A stretch of 64,000 nucleotides of DNA, from assembly GCF_001949145.1 (NCBI RefSeq), contig NW_019091361.1, forward strand, positions 161,004 through 225,003, read 5' to 3'. Shown here piece by piece: positions 25,401-37,600 of this stretch. How positions within the stretch are numbered: the first letter of the stretch is position 1; each line of letters opens with the position of its first letter. Below the pieces are notes generated by a model. That model was not told the origin of the DNA. It saw only the letters and a program-made list of their open reading frames with translations, and did no database searches. A program made the position numbers and the translations under genes. Source of the stretch: Acanthaster planci (taxonomy: Eukaryota > Echinodermata > Asteroidea > Valvatida > Acanthasteridae).

Positions 25401-25671
25401 GCATGCTTTATTTAGCTGACGGTCAGTAAACACATGAAAAATGTTGTTTCCCCAAGGTGTGTATTGGACACTATGCGTCTGGTGGATCTTCTTTTGGTGT
25501 TGTTGTTTGAGGGGCGTACTGCTCTACCCAAGTCTAACATTGGTACAACTGCTCGTACAATGAGTGGTTTGCGACGCCTAGATAGTGCCGGTGAACGATC
25601 ACATCGTCATTTGATTGACTGCATACGTAGCAAAGACACAGATGCTCTGATAGATGCCATAGACACAGGAG
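4348..25671 (+). CDS. HECTD1: HECTD1 exons 1-6: N-terminal ARM-like repeat region
   Basis: Coding exons: 1, 4348-4487; 2, 13262-13496; 3, 22659-22886; 4, 23479-23745; 5, 24311-24369; 6, 25457-25671 (residues 1-381). The helical repeats include [20 protein letters not shown] and [16 protein letters not shown], both near-identical to the vertebrate protein. This region serves as a protein-interaction scaffold. Residues about 260-275 ([16 protein letters not shown]) form a variable low-complexity linker between repeats. Phases are consistent across every junction. Introns 1 and 2 together make up almost 18 kb. Confidence 0.93.
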
Positions 25672-28600
25672 GTAGGGGAATGCTCATTATGTTAATGAGC
25701 GAAATACATTCAGTAACATGTATTCTTGAAGTCAGTGGTCCAAAACTTGACAGTAAACCATTTAGTAGATTGATATTGGAGATCAGAAGCTGTGCCCGAA
25801 AACTACATAGGGTATGAAATTCTGTTTTCACTTTTGTTGTGAGTACATTTAGGGGTCATCCATTTTTGTCATTTTCACAAGTGTGGAAATTTGTCCTGGC
25901 CCCCTCCCCCTGTAAGAGTACAAAATGAAATGCTGATTTCTCTTTGGTGTCTGAGGACCCATTCTAACTCACAATGTACAGCTGTTAATGTGCAGTAGAC
26001 GACCAGAGAATAGTGGCAGGAGGAAAAACAATGTCCATGACAGGCCTTGACATTCGCGGTTTCCCAAGTGCCCGGGACAAATTCTTCTTTCAGTTCGGGC
26101 AAGTAATAATTAAGGACAAATTGCCCCATGAACAGGTACCTTTTTCTTAAAATAAAAGTGTCCATTTTTTGTGGCCAAGAATAGCAGTCAGAACATGTGC
26201 CTTTGATTTGATCTCCTCTTCACAAAAGCTTAAAAAAGTGGTAAAAAGTATACAGTTACAATGATTTTTTGCATCGTTCCCATACAAGGGAAAATGCATA
26301 CATAAATAAACTGTAATGTACACTTGTGTCTGGGTACCAAACCTCATAGCACGCACGGTGTAGCGGAGCTTTGGGGGGGATGCTCTAACACTGTGACTGT
26401 GACTTCAACGTTAGTGAATTTTTCCTGGTACTTGTGTATGTACCTTTTATGTATGACACCAGGCAAAATCATCATTGCCCAAACTTGTTTGAATGATGCA
26501 TCCGAGTCCTGCGCACACGCAATAGTTGGGGGTCATAGTTAGCTGGTCTATCATAATCGTCATTTTTAACATGTTTCTAAAAGCGTACGTAACCAATTCA
26601 CCCCCTCCCCCCAGCGTACGCTTTGTACTCTCATGGAAATGACAACAAATGATGGATGATCCCTTATATGCATGAGCAGTCTGCAGTCTGTGTAAACATC
26701 ATGTGAAATTGTTTTGTAATCTAATTGATTGGTACCTGGTATCATTAATCTTGGAAGTGTTCCTTGTCAAATTTAAACCTTAAAGGAACCAGGAAATTTT
26801 TTTATAAATTTTACTAAAAACCCTTGAAATTGCATCTTTGGGTTTCAATTAACCTGATTTTAAATTTTGGTTTTGCAATTTTAACCTGTATTTTGATGCT
26901 TTTTTGGTTTTTATGCTAATGCTATTTACATATTCAAGAGCAGAACTATGATGTCATCCAAAGCACTGAATCTCAATGTTGCATTGATTTGTGCACAGAA
27001 AGTTTCTAGATTTTTTAACCACTGTTATGGCAGATTTTATTTTCTTTGACAATTTATTGCTATGTAAGTATACGGCAATAATCCAGCAAAAATCCTTTTC
27101 ACAGAAATGTTCCCAGATAGCAAATTTGGGGTTCACAATTTGAACATGAAAACATGCAACCTGAACCATGTCTTCCTGGAATTACATCATCGCAAAAGTG
27201 CCCTCACTTGTCCAGAAATGCTTGGTTAATTTTTAATGTTTGAAAAAGTACACCGTTCAGTTCACGTAACTCAAAAAAGATGTCAAACAGTCTTCATACA
27301 TGTCAGCAGAGTACAGAGATACACAAACTGTGATGCTAAGAAAAATTCGTTTCCTGGATCCTTTAATAACGAGGCTGGTGTACCAGATGAGAGTCTCAAT
27401 AATCGATCCTTGTGATTTCAAATGAATTTGTGTTTACTTTTTACAGTTGAAGTCAATTATATGGATGATGTGGGCCAAACACTCCTCAACTGGGCCTCTG
27501 CATTTGGAACTCAGGAAATGGTGAATATTTCATAGCTTTTACCCTAACATCCTACATATTGTTCAAGAATCAGGTATTACTAGTCGCTAATCAGTCTCCA
27601 TCATGTCACATGTCTGGTCAGGAGTTACCCTAAAATCCTACATATTGTTCAAGAAACAGGTATTACTGGTCGTTAATCAGTCNNNNNNNNNNNNNNNNNN
27701 NNNNNNNNNNNNNNNNNNNNNNNNNNNNNNNNNNNNNNNNNNNNNNNNNNNNNNNNNNNNNNNNNNNNNNNNNNNNNNNNNNNNNNNNNNNNNNNNNNNN
27801 NNNNNNNNNNNNNNNNNNNNNNNNNNNNNNNNNNNNNNGATCATGAGTAACAGGACAAACAGTGAAAAATAATTGCTTTGACACAATTGGTTTGAATAGC
27901 TTGTCAGCTGAGTCAAGACTTAGAGGACTTGATAATAATTCTGCTTGGTATCTTCCTGAATCCATGTAGCATTTTTTATACGTACATGTAAACTTTCTCA
28001 TTAGAAACTGAAAATATAGAATTACAACAGTTTTTACTTCTAAACATTGAATGTTGGAGAAAAACAGCAACTTGATAGAAACATGTGCATTAGAACATGC
28101 TTTATAACTTCTTCAATATTTTCTTTGCAAAAATTTATTTCATTTTTATACAAACTTAAAATAGGTCGAGTTTTTGTGTGAACGAGGAGCAGATGTCAAT
28201 CGAGGTCAGAGGTCATCATCACTTCACTACGCTGCTTGCTTTGGCAGACCCCAAGTTGCAAAGGTGCCTTGAACCCGTGATTCAAAATGCGAAACTTACA
28301 CGGCTACTTGTTATAAAATCAGAGGCTCATTAGGAAACTGATGACTTAAATAAGGGAATTTGATGGCTCAAATGAGGAAACAACTTATTTTCTTTAAATT
28401 GGAATATTTGTTTTTCAAAGGTCACACTCAAAGAAACCGATGTAGTCTTTTTAAATAAACAATCTGTGAACTTTCTGTTATTCTTATGGTTACCGACAGT
28501 GAAATGTGAATGTGCCAGTGGAAGGAATTCACATTTCAAAATGGAACAGATACTGTTATTTCCAAACTGTGTATGGAACAGGTTGTACGGGAATCAAAAG

Positions 28601-31600
28601 GAAATATTATTTTGCTAGGAATTCTTGTAAACAGTCTGATTCTGTGAACCACTTTCACTTTCATTTTTCACAAATCTGTAGAGGCTTGTACAGTGACATA
28701 AAATCTATCAAGCTTACAAGCCCTGTTCTAGAGATTTGTAATTCTCTCTTTATATCCATCTTTGTGTTAGACACTTCTAAGGCATGGTGCCAATCCTGAT
28801 TTGCGTGATGAAGATGGCAAAACTCCACTAGACAAGGCAAGAGAAAGAAACGACGAAGGTCACCGTGAGGTCATGCAGATCCTCCAGTCACCAGGTAAGC
28901 TCAAGGTCATCTAATTATAATCAGATGGTAAAAGGTGTAAGAGTTAAGGAAACAATTGTTACAGGTGAAAGTTCTTGAAGGTGAGAAAAAAAAGTACTGT
29001 ACCCTCAATACCACCCTTGTCAAAAGATTACTGGCGGGATGTGATTAGATGATTTATTTTCTTGCTGAAGGTGAATGGATGGTCCCCGTGACTCCAACAG
29101 CAGATGCTGCTGTCTCCAGCCCTGAGGAGGCTACTAAGCCTGAAGGAGAGATGGACTTTGCTGAACCTAAAGGTGATCCAGAGATGGCTCCCATCTACCT
29201 CCGCAAACTCCTGCCTATCTTTGCTCAGGTCTACAATAACACCATGATGCCTTCTATTAGGTATGGATGTCAGCCGCTGCTGTAGCTCTGGTATTTTTTG
29301 ATATAAGTACATGTACATATATATTGATGTAAAAGGTCTTGTATGTCCCATGAGCTCCATCCTCCACTTTGCGTGGTATGGTACTTGAATAAAAGAATAA
29401 ATTACAGTTTTGAAATTGAGGGCACACCAGTTTCATTTTTCGTTGCATACCCATGCTAATGGGCTATTGGCTCTGCATACTGAATTGCCATCTCCTTGTG
29501 TAAGAGCAAATTACTGTTAGTTCAAAGCAGATTTGGTTGTACACTTGTGTTGATAGTCTATGGGCCTTTGTATCAGATTTTTGTATTAGTGGTGACTTAA
29601 GCATATGATAAGCTTTGTCACCATGTGCAGCTGCAAACACACAGAGACACCATTGAAATGTGCACATTCACATGAAGTCTTACCATGTTTGGGTAAACCA
29701 GTGTTTGGTTGCATTGTGTTCTAAGCAGCCCTCAGGATTAATCACAGATGGCTGTCTACTTCTTACAAGCTGCAGTTCATTGTAGGATGGAGGAGTTGGT
29801 TGTGTTTATATGGAAAGGATATTAACTTAAAAAGAAACATGAATGTTTGAAAATCTTCAGATGCTGAGCTAAAATGTAGATATTTATTTATGTGTACTTA
29901 CACAGGCAAGAATTGATTCTCATTTTTAATTGTCCCATGATCTTTTCTTTCTTTTTTCCCAATCTCCAGGAAAGCTAGTCTAGCCCTTATCCGTAAAATG
30001 ATCCACTATACTCCATGTTCACTGCTCAGTGAGGTATGCGTTGGGGAGATAGCCAGCTTTACACAGGTCCTGGTCGAAGTCTTAGCTGCAGTGTTGGATC
30101 ATGAGGTAGGAACTTTGATGACTTTGAAAGCATCCCTATGACTGTTGATGTGCATACCGAAAAGTCCTGCTTCAGATAGCTTATTTTGATGCATTAAAAT
30201 CTTCATGATTCGATATGATTTGGTCACATACAAGTAAACAAGGTTGCAAAACTTGTAGTCAGATTTTCAAATCAGATGATTATATCACAGCATCAAAGTG
30301 AACAATACCCAACACTTTTTCTTTACAAGCTGTGTCTGAATCTAATGTTTAGATTTGTTTACAACTTCCATCTGGGTTTTTCAGTCTGGTTCCATAATAC
30401 TTAATGCTCTGTCTACTTTGACGTACCCCACCACTGACCAATTCTCAGTCTAGTCCCACGACACTGACTGCTCTCTTTACTATGACACACCCCACCAGGA
30501 TGATGATGATGGCCACTTGACAGCTTTACAAATAATCCAAGACATCATGCGTAAAGGTCAAGATTTATTCTTAGACCACTTTGCCAGGCTAGGGATCTTC
30601 AGCAAAGTGTCCTCATTGGCTGGTCCACCTGATGTCATTGAGGAGGAAGGACCAACATCACATGATAAGAAACAGGTGGGAAATTACAGTCACTGCATGC
30701 ATCACCTGTTTTATATTTGAGCAGTTCGAAGGTATTGTAACAATACACATCTTTATGAAGAGTATTCCAGCAATGATGTCCCTTCATTTACTATCTTCAG
30801 GAGACAGGAGATCAAGAGTTAGAAGATGCCAAGGAGATTGTTGGAGGTCGTCCTTACCATTGGAAGGACTGGTGCATGGCTAGAGGTCGAGATTGCTTGT
30901 ACATTTGGAGTGATGCAGCAGCACTGGAGCTGTCTAACGGTAGCAATGGCTGGTTCCGGTTTATACTAGATGGTAAACTGGCCACTATGTATTCCAGTGG
31001 TAGCCCAGAAGGAGGCTGTGACAGCTCAGGTAAGTTAACCTTTGACCTTTGGAGAGCCGGCGTGTCTTGTAGCATACATCCATTAATTAATAGTGGGATG
31101 TCAGTAGTTTGACTTCAAATTGTGTAACTGAAGTTCATGTGCATTCATATTCTTGGAACAAGCCATAGGATTGCTACTGTACCTGTTTTAATTGGGAACT
31201 CACGCTGTTGCCATTGGAAACAACTTGTAAATAGCAGGTGTCCTTTATATAGGCAAAATCCATATGTGCATGTTATCTCCATAAGAACCCATGAATGTAG
31301 TCATGCACTTGTGGATGCTGCTTTTGACGGCAGGAAATGAACCCTGATCTTTAGAGTAGATGTGAAAAGGAAAAAATCTCCAATACTACTAGTAACTGAG
31401 ATAATTGTTGCATGTGCGGAATTAACTGAATATGACCAGATGAGTTGTTCCTGTTGCATTTATGAGGTAGCTCTCAGGAATAAATGTTCACTTTTTGGTC
31501 ATTTCAGAGAGCCGTGGAGAGTTTCTAGAGAAGTTACAGCGTGCACGGAGTCAGGTACGAGCCGGTGCTTGCAGCCAACCTATCTTGAGCACTGTAGGCC

Positions 31601-34600
31601 CAACAAAGCTGGTTGTTGGAAACTGGTCTCTACAGTGTAAGAAAGAAGGAGAAGTGATTGTACACAACTCAGATGGGCAGCAGGTAGGAAAAATGTTAAC
31701 TCTCTGCGAACAAAAAAGGGAATGTTGCATCAAACTAACGTATTTATGTGTATAAGAAAAGGGGCCCAGAGTAAAAGAATATGCAACAGTAAGCTTTGTG
31801 AAGTTTGAAAGGTTAGTGTACTGTGTTTCAACATCTTAGAAATATCACAAACATGTAAATACTTATCTGATTGTATCATTTTGTTGAAAATTAAATTGAG
31901 TGGTTAAACATCAAACATTGTTCCTTTAATAAAATTTACATGAGTTTTAGTACACCCCTGCATTGACAAATATCAGGAGCAAAGCAAGCTTGATACTTCT
32001 CAGTAATTTTGCCTGGTTTACTCAACGCCAGTTACGTGTAGCTGGAACACCAAGTTGTATGATGCAAGCAGACACTTAATAATGGAATTAACAAAGAAAA
32101 TCAGTTTGTGGTTTAGGAATTTGAGTCCAAAATCTGTATAGAAGAGAGTTGATGTGGAGCAACTTGTTTGTGGTCTTATTACCTAGGCTACCATCCTGCG
32201 TGAGGATCTAGCGGGGTTTGTATTTGAATCCAATCGCGGTACTAAGCACACATTTACTGCCGAGACATCCCTAGGACCTGAATTCTCTACCAGCTGGACA
32301 GGCAAGAGAGGCAAGAGACTACGCTCTAAGGTGGAACAGGTGAAGCAAAAGGTCTGTGTCAAAAGATAATGTCTTGCATCAATCTCTCACAGAATCTAAT
32401 CTGTGGAAGTCCATTCCTAGCTGAAATAACTTGAATGGCTATTGGATTACCTACTCGGAACAAGCCATCGTCTTTGAAAATTTCTTAACTGTGGGTTTTG
32501 CCCTCACACAAACATATTCACAGCACTATATGCAGTGTTTTCTGAGAGCTCTTGAAAACAACTGAAATCTTCCCAACTCAAACTGCGTATTTGGAAATAG
32601 TTTGATTGCGGTACCCTGTGCTAAATCTGACTCCAACTGATCCGCTGACTCTGGCAAACTTGGTGGTCAAGTGGTTAAGACGTCTGCACTTGTAAGCAGG
32701 TGGTCATGGGTCCAACTCCCATCCGAGTAAAAGCTTGTGAATTTTTCATGAGCTCTTAGGCAACACAGAGTATACAGTGTTACAATATGTGGAGATGTAT
32801 GGGCAAAACCTATGATTTTAAAAAATACTAAGCATCTCCTTGACTCAAAGTAGATCTTCAGAAATAATCTTAGAAATAACAAAAAGTACTGTAAAAAAAA
32901 GTGAAGGAAAGAATTAACTGTGTAGCTGCATCCCCCCTAATTTCGCTTTATGTTCACTACAAACTCACTCTAAACTTTTTCAATATTATCATCTTGGTTA
33001 AATATGTGTCTTGTCGTGAGGATGTAACATGACATTGTTTTCTGACCTGCTGGGACTTTCAGGTGAAGAATCTTGCTCGTGAATTGTATGACTGTCACTT
33101 CAAAGCAGCAGAATCTCATCCTCGAGACATTGTTGCCAAGCTCCATTGCATCGTCCAGCAGATAGAGCAGGCCTGTGAGATGCATGGGGACCTCTCCAAG
33201 GTTAGCTTTGTCAAAATCAAAACGGGGCTCCAGGTGTTGGACTTGCAGAAGAAACTTGTCAAACTTAACTATTGACAGCTGGCATGCATGATCTTACGGA
33301 TTGTTATCCGTGTATTGTTGTTTTCATTTAGTATCACGTTAACACTAATGTACGTAGAATCATAATGAAATCACTGCTATTCACACAAATTAACCAGATG
33401 TAAACATAGAAAAAACTGTTTAGGAACCTGTGTAGGATTTCCGTTTAGTAGCGTCTATCCAAACTTAGGTCCTGCCACTTTTTTCTTTCTCACAGCCAAC
33501 AGAGGGAGAGCACAGCTGGTCTGAAGTGTTGAAGACAGCTCTAGAATCCCTGACCCTCCTCCTAAAAGATGAGAATAACATCTCAGCCTATGAGCTTCAC
33601 AGTAGTGGTCTAGTTCAGGCATTGCTGTACTGTCTCAACAATGTAAGTCACTCCTAGGGCCAAGAAGATTTCGTGCATCTTTTTATTTCCTAGAGAAGTG
33701 TATTAGGCGCTAGTGCCTTATTGGTTGTAGGTGGCTTGGGTTGTACTCCTTGGCATTCAAGAAATAAGGGCTGAAGATGTAGATGAAATGAGATATTTTA
33801 TTATCAATTATCAGAATGGCCTCACAGTACCCCTGGCCCTGCACAGATACCCACATGTTCGTGTGCATAGTTTGTGCGTGCTTTACAAGGCTTACACCCG
33901 GTTTTGGATTACCACAGTTTGGTCTCTTCTGCTATTCAGGGTTTTGACCATGTAGCCTGTCATGACAGACATCTGAGGGAGAGAATTAGCCTTTTCAAGG
34001 CTGCTTTCAGAGATACAACAGATGACCAAGGGTAGGTTGATTGTTGAACCCCTCTCAAGATTTAGACCAGTTATTAACTCACAGATTCATATTTAGTTCT
34101 AGTCTTCCATTAGAACAACTGTATATGTCTTTGAAATTGAAATTTCTGTTTCAAGGCACATTACACTGAAGGAGTGGCATCAGTAGAGCATAGTTTGTTT
34201 CCAACAGTGATTTCTTACGAATTACACTTTATTACTTGTAATGTGGAAAGTAGCTATTTTCTCTAAAAGATTAAAGTAGTCAATTTATAAAAGAATTTAC
34301 TCATTGTTTTTATTCTTTGTCCTTTAATCATCACATTTCATTCATTATATCCTTCAGTTTTCTGTCTAGTTAATCCATTACTAACCAGATTTACATGTAC
34401 CAAACACACCTGGCTTTAACTGGTTACTCCAAAATTATCTGACATTACATTCTACACGATATACTCATGTGTTGGTTTTTTTTCTGTCCAAACTCAGTGT
34501 GGTCACTCCTGCAGTGATGTTAGTTCGTAAGCTGGTTGCTGTGTTAGAATCTATTGAGAGACTGTCGATATTCTTGTATGACACACCAGGATCCAGCTAT

Positions 34601-37600
34601 GGTTTACAGGTATTTACTCTAGGAAAGAAGACAAAAATCAGTAGAAATGATAAAAATATTTGAGAGCAGTACAACTCATCAAAAGTTGTGTTTTCAGTTA
34701 TACTTTCAAGAGTGAGTGTTGTGTCAAAATGGCGAGATGCAGATTTATTAGCCTTGGGGACAAGCAACATGAAATAGTCACATGTATAACATAGGAACTT
34801 TTTAAGATTCTTATCTTAGTGCATACATTACCTTTAATGACCCTGCTGTGCCTAGTGGAATCAAGGAAACTGAAAAACATTGATTAGGTCAGAAAATTCA
34901 TAAATATTGTTTTTTACAAAAAGAGATTACAAGAGGCTGTATCTCTTTAAGAGTTATTTGAAGATCCTTGGATCCATTCCTTGTTCTTTGAGAATTGCCA
35001 TTATTATTCAATCAATAATCAATTACTCATCAATCCAATCTTTTGGCATTAACTGTATCTGTTAAGAAATATTGACCATGGCTGCAAAAGCAATATTGAG
35101 ATTTAACTGTCATATAAAGAATATGTTTGATCTATCCGTTGCATGGTATCTATAATCTATCACAGAGCCTCTGCACTGTGTAATTTTTTGATCCAGGTGT
35201 TGACAAGGAGATTGCGTTTTCGTCTTGAGAGGGCATCTGGGGAGGCATCATTGATAGATCGCACAGGTCGCACACTCAAGATGGAACCTCTCACCACCGT
35301 GGCTAGCCTGGAGAGATACCTCCTGAAAATGGTACGACAAATACAGAAAACAGTGGATAATCGAGTCACGGTTGTACAGACCACCAACCCCTTAGCATAA
35401 AAAGTTGCCTAAAATGCAAAATCAACAGAACTCAATATAATTCATTCATAATGCTCAAAAAAGCGTTCTGCAAACTAAATTTGTGGTTGTTTAATTTTGA
35501 AATGCAGTAAGGCATTCAAGATTTGTATCTGGCAGAAGTTATCTAAAGTTCTCCAACCTCTAATGAACCTTCAGTTACTGAGCTGATGTTTGAGGATTCT
35601 GTCTTTTTTCAGGTGGCTAAGCAGTGGTATGACTATGAGCGCTCCAGCTTCGCTTTTGTCAAGAGACTGAAGGAGGGCCCACCTGTCACCTTCAGACACA
35701 CTCATGACTTTGATGAGAATGGAATTGTCTACTGGATTGGCACCAATGCAAAGTAATACATAGATGCATTATGATAATCAGGTGTAGACTGTTACCATGT
35801 TTGCCCACAATGCATTCCCTATGTAAACTAAGTGGACTGACTAGACCACATGCACTGAATATCAAGTCTTACCACTAATCGCCCAATTGAATCTTTGTCT
35901 ATCAACTGCAGACAAGACAAACCAAACTTGAACAGGTTTTCTTCATTTGAATATACTCTGGGTTATCAACAAGTTTGAAATGACTGTCCTGAATCAAGAC
36001 TAGTTAGTTCGTAGAATACAAAGCTTTGTAAAATACAACCACTAAATTGATCAAGCGATGAAAGGCAGTCCATTGTTGCTCGTCACACATTCCCTGTCTT
36101 CCTATCTTTTTAGCCAACCTGAGTGTTTCCACGCACTTGCTCATGACTGTATTTGCCCATGTTCCATTCATACAGACAGCAGTATTATTCCTTCTCTTAC
36201 ATTCAGAACTGGCTATGAGTGGGTCAACCCAGCCCAGTATGGCCTGATAGTAGTCAATTGCTCAGAAGGACGGACTCTGCCCTACGGTCGGTTGGAAGAT
36301 ATTCTGAGTAGAGATACCTCTGCCTTGAATTGCCACACCAATGATGATAAGTGAGTGCAAACCCCCATGCTGTCTTCATTTATCACCTATCGGTAGGGTA
36401 TCTAAAGGATAGTTGTCACTCTCACTTGGTTGACTTACTTATCCTTCATTTAGTTACAGTGTCGGTGTTTCTGACCAGAGTGATTCAACTTTAGCTAAAG
36501 GAAATATAAGCATGCAGCCATGCTACAAAGTCACCACCAAGACAGCTCTCTTTTCATCAATGCCTTACTGGCCTTTGTCATAATACCTTCTATTGCCAAA
36601 CTTTCTACCCCCTGGGTACTAACCCAGTCAGAAGCCACTGATGCCAACCTCTGTGTATTTGTTCCTTTATCTTACAGGAAAGCCTGGTTCTCTATTGACC
36701 TTGGTTTGTGGGTCATTCCTTCAGCTTACACTCTTCGCCATGCTAGAGGCTATGGGAGATCGGCACTGAGAAACTGGTTGTTCCAGGTGTCAAAGGATAA
36801 TCAGAACTGGTTGACTTTGATGACGCATGCAGATGATAGCTCTCTTAATGAACCAGGGTAAGGAATTTCACATGATGAAACTTCAAATCCTTGTAAAGTC
36901 CTTTTCACACTAGACAAAGCTTGGGGTTGATGCATGGATGACACAGGGTTGAAAACTGGCGACGACTCACATTTAAAAATTTTCAACCCTGTGCCAACCT
37001 TGCATCAACTTGATTGACTTCAACCTGGGTTGAAGTCAGCCCTGCTCCGGACCAGGACTGAGATGTTTCAACCTGTGTTGAAAACTTTTTTACATGACGC
37101 AAGTGTGAAACAATGCTGGGTTGAATGCAGGGTTGAAAAATCAAAGTTTCAACCCGGCGCAGCCATGGGCTCACCCAGGGTTCAGTCCAGTTCGGATTGA
37201 CAAGCAGTAGTGTGACGAGGCCTTCAGGCTATTCTCTTCTTTTCTGGAAACAAACTCTTCCCATTGAGGAAAGCTTTGGATTATATGACAGTCTGTTTGA
37301 GAATATCTGACTGAAAACAAGCTGTTAACAAGATGACTGGTGAGGCTTGACTTCTTGCTTAGAACTCCAGCTGTCTTAGCCAGTTGACCAGTAAGTTTAC
37401 TCGGGTTCACAAGCTGGTTCTGATGCAGGAGACACTTCATTATTTATGTCAGTTCAACTGCAACATGGCCAGTGGAGCCCTCCAAAGATGAGAAGCAAGG
37501 ATGGCGCTACGTTCGTTTACAACAGACAGGAAAGAATGCCAGCGGTCAGACACATTACCTATCGCTGTCTGGTTTTGAGCTGTATGGGACAGTGACCGCC

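Noticed and set aside
32659-32728. Functional tRNA-Thr gene
   Set aside because: Acceptor stem strands do not pair and the anticodon stem is poor; a SINE head is more likely.
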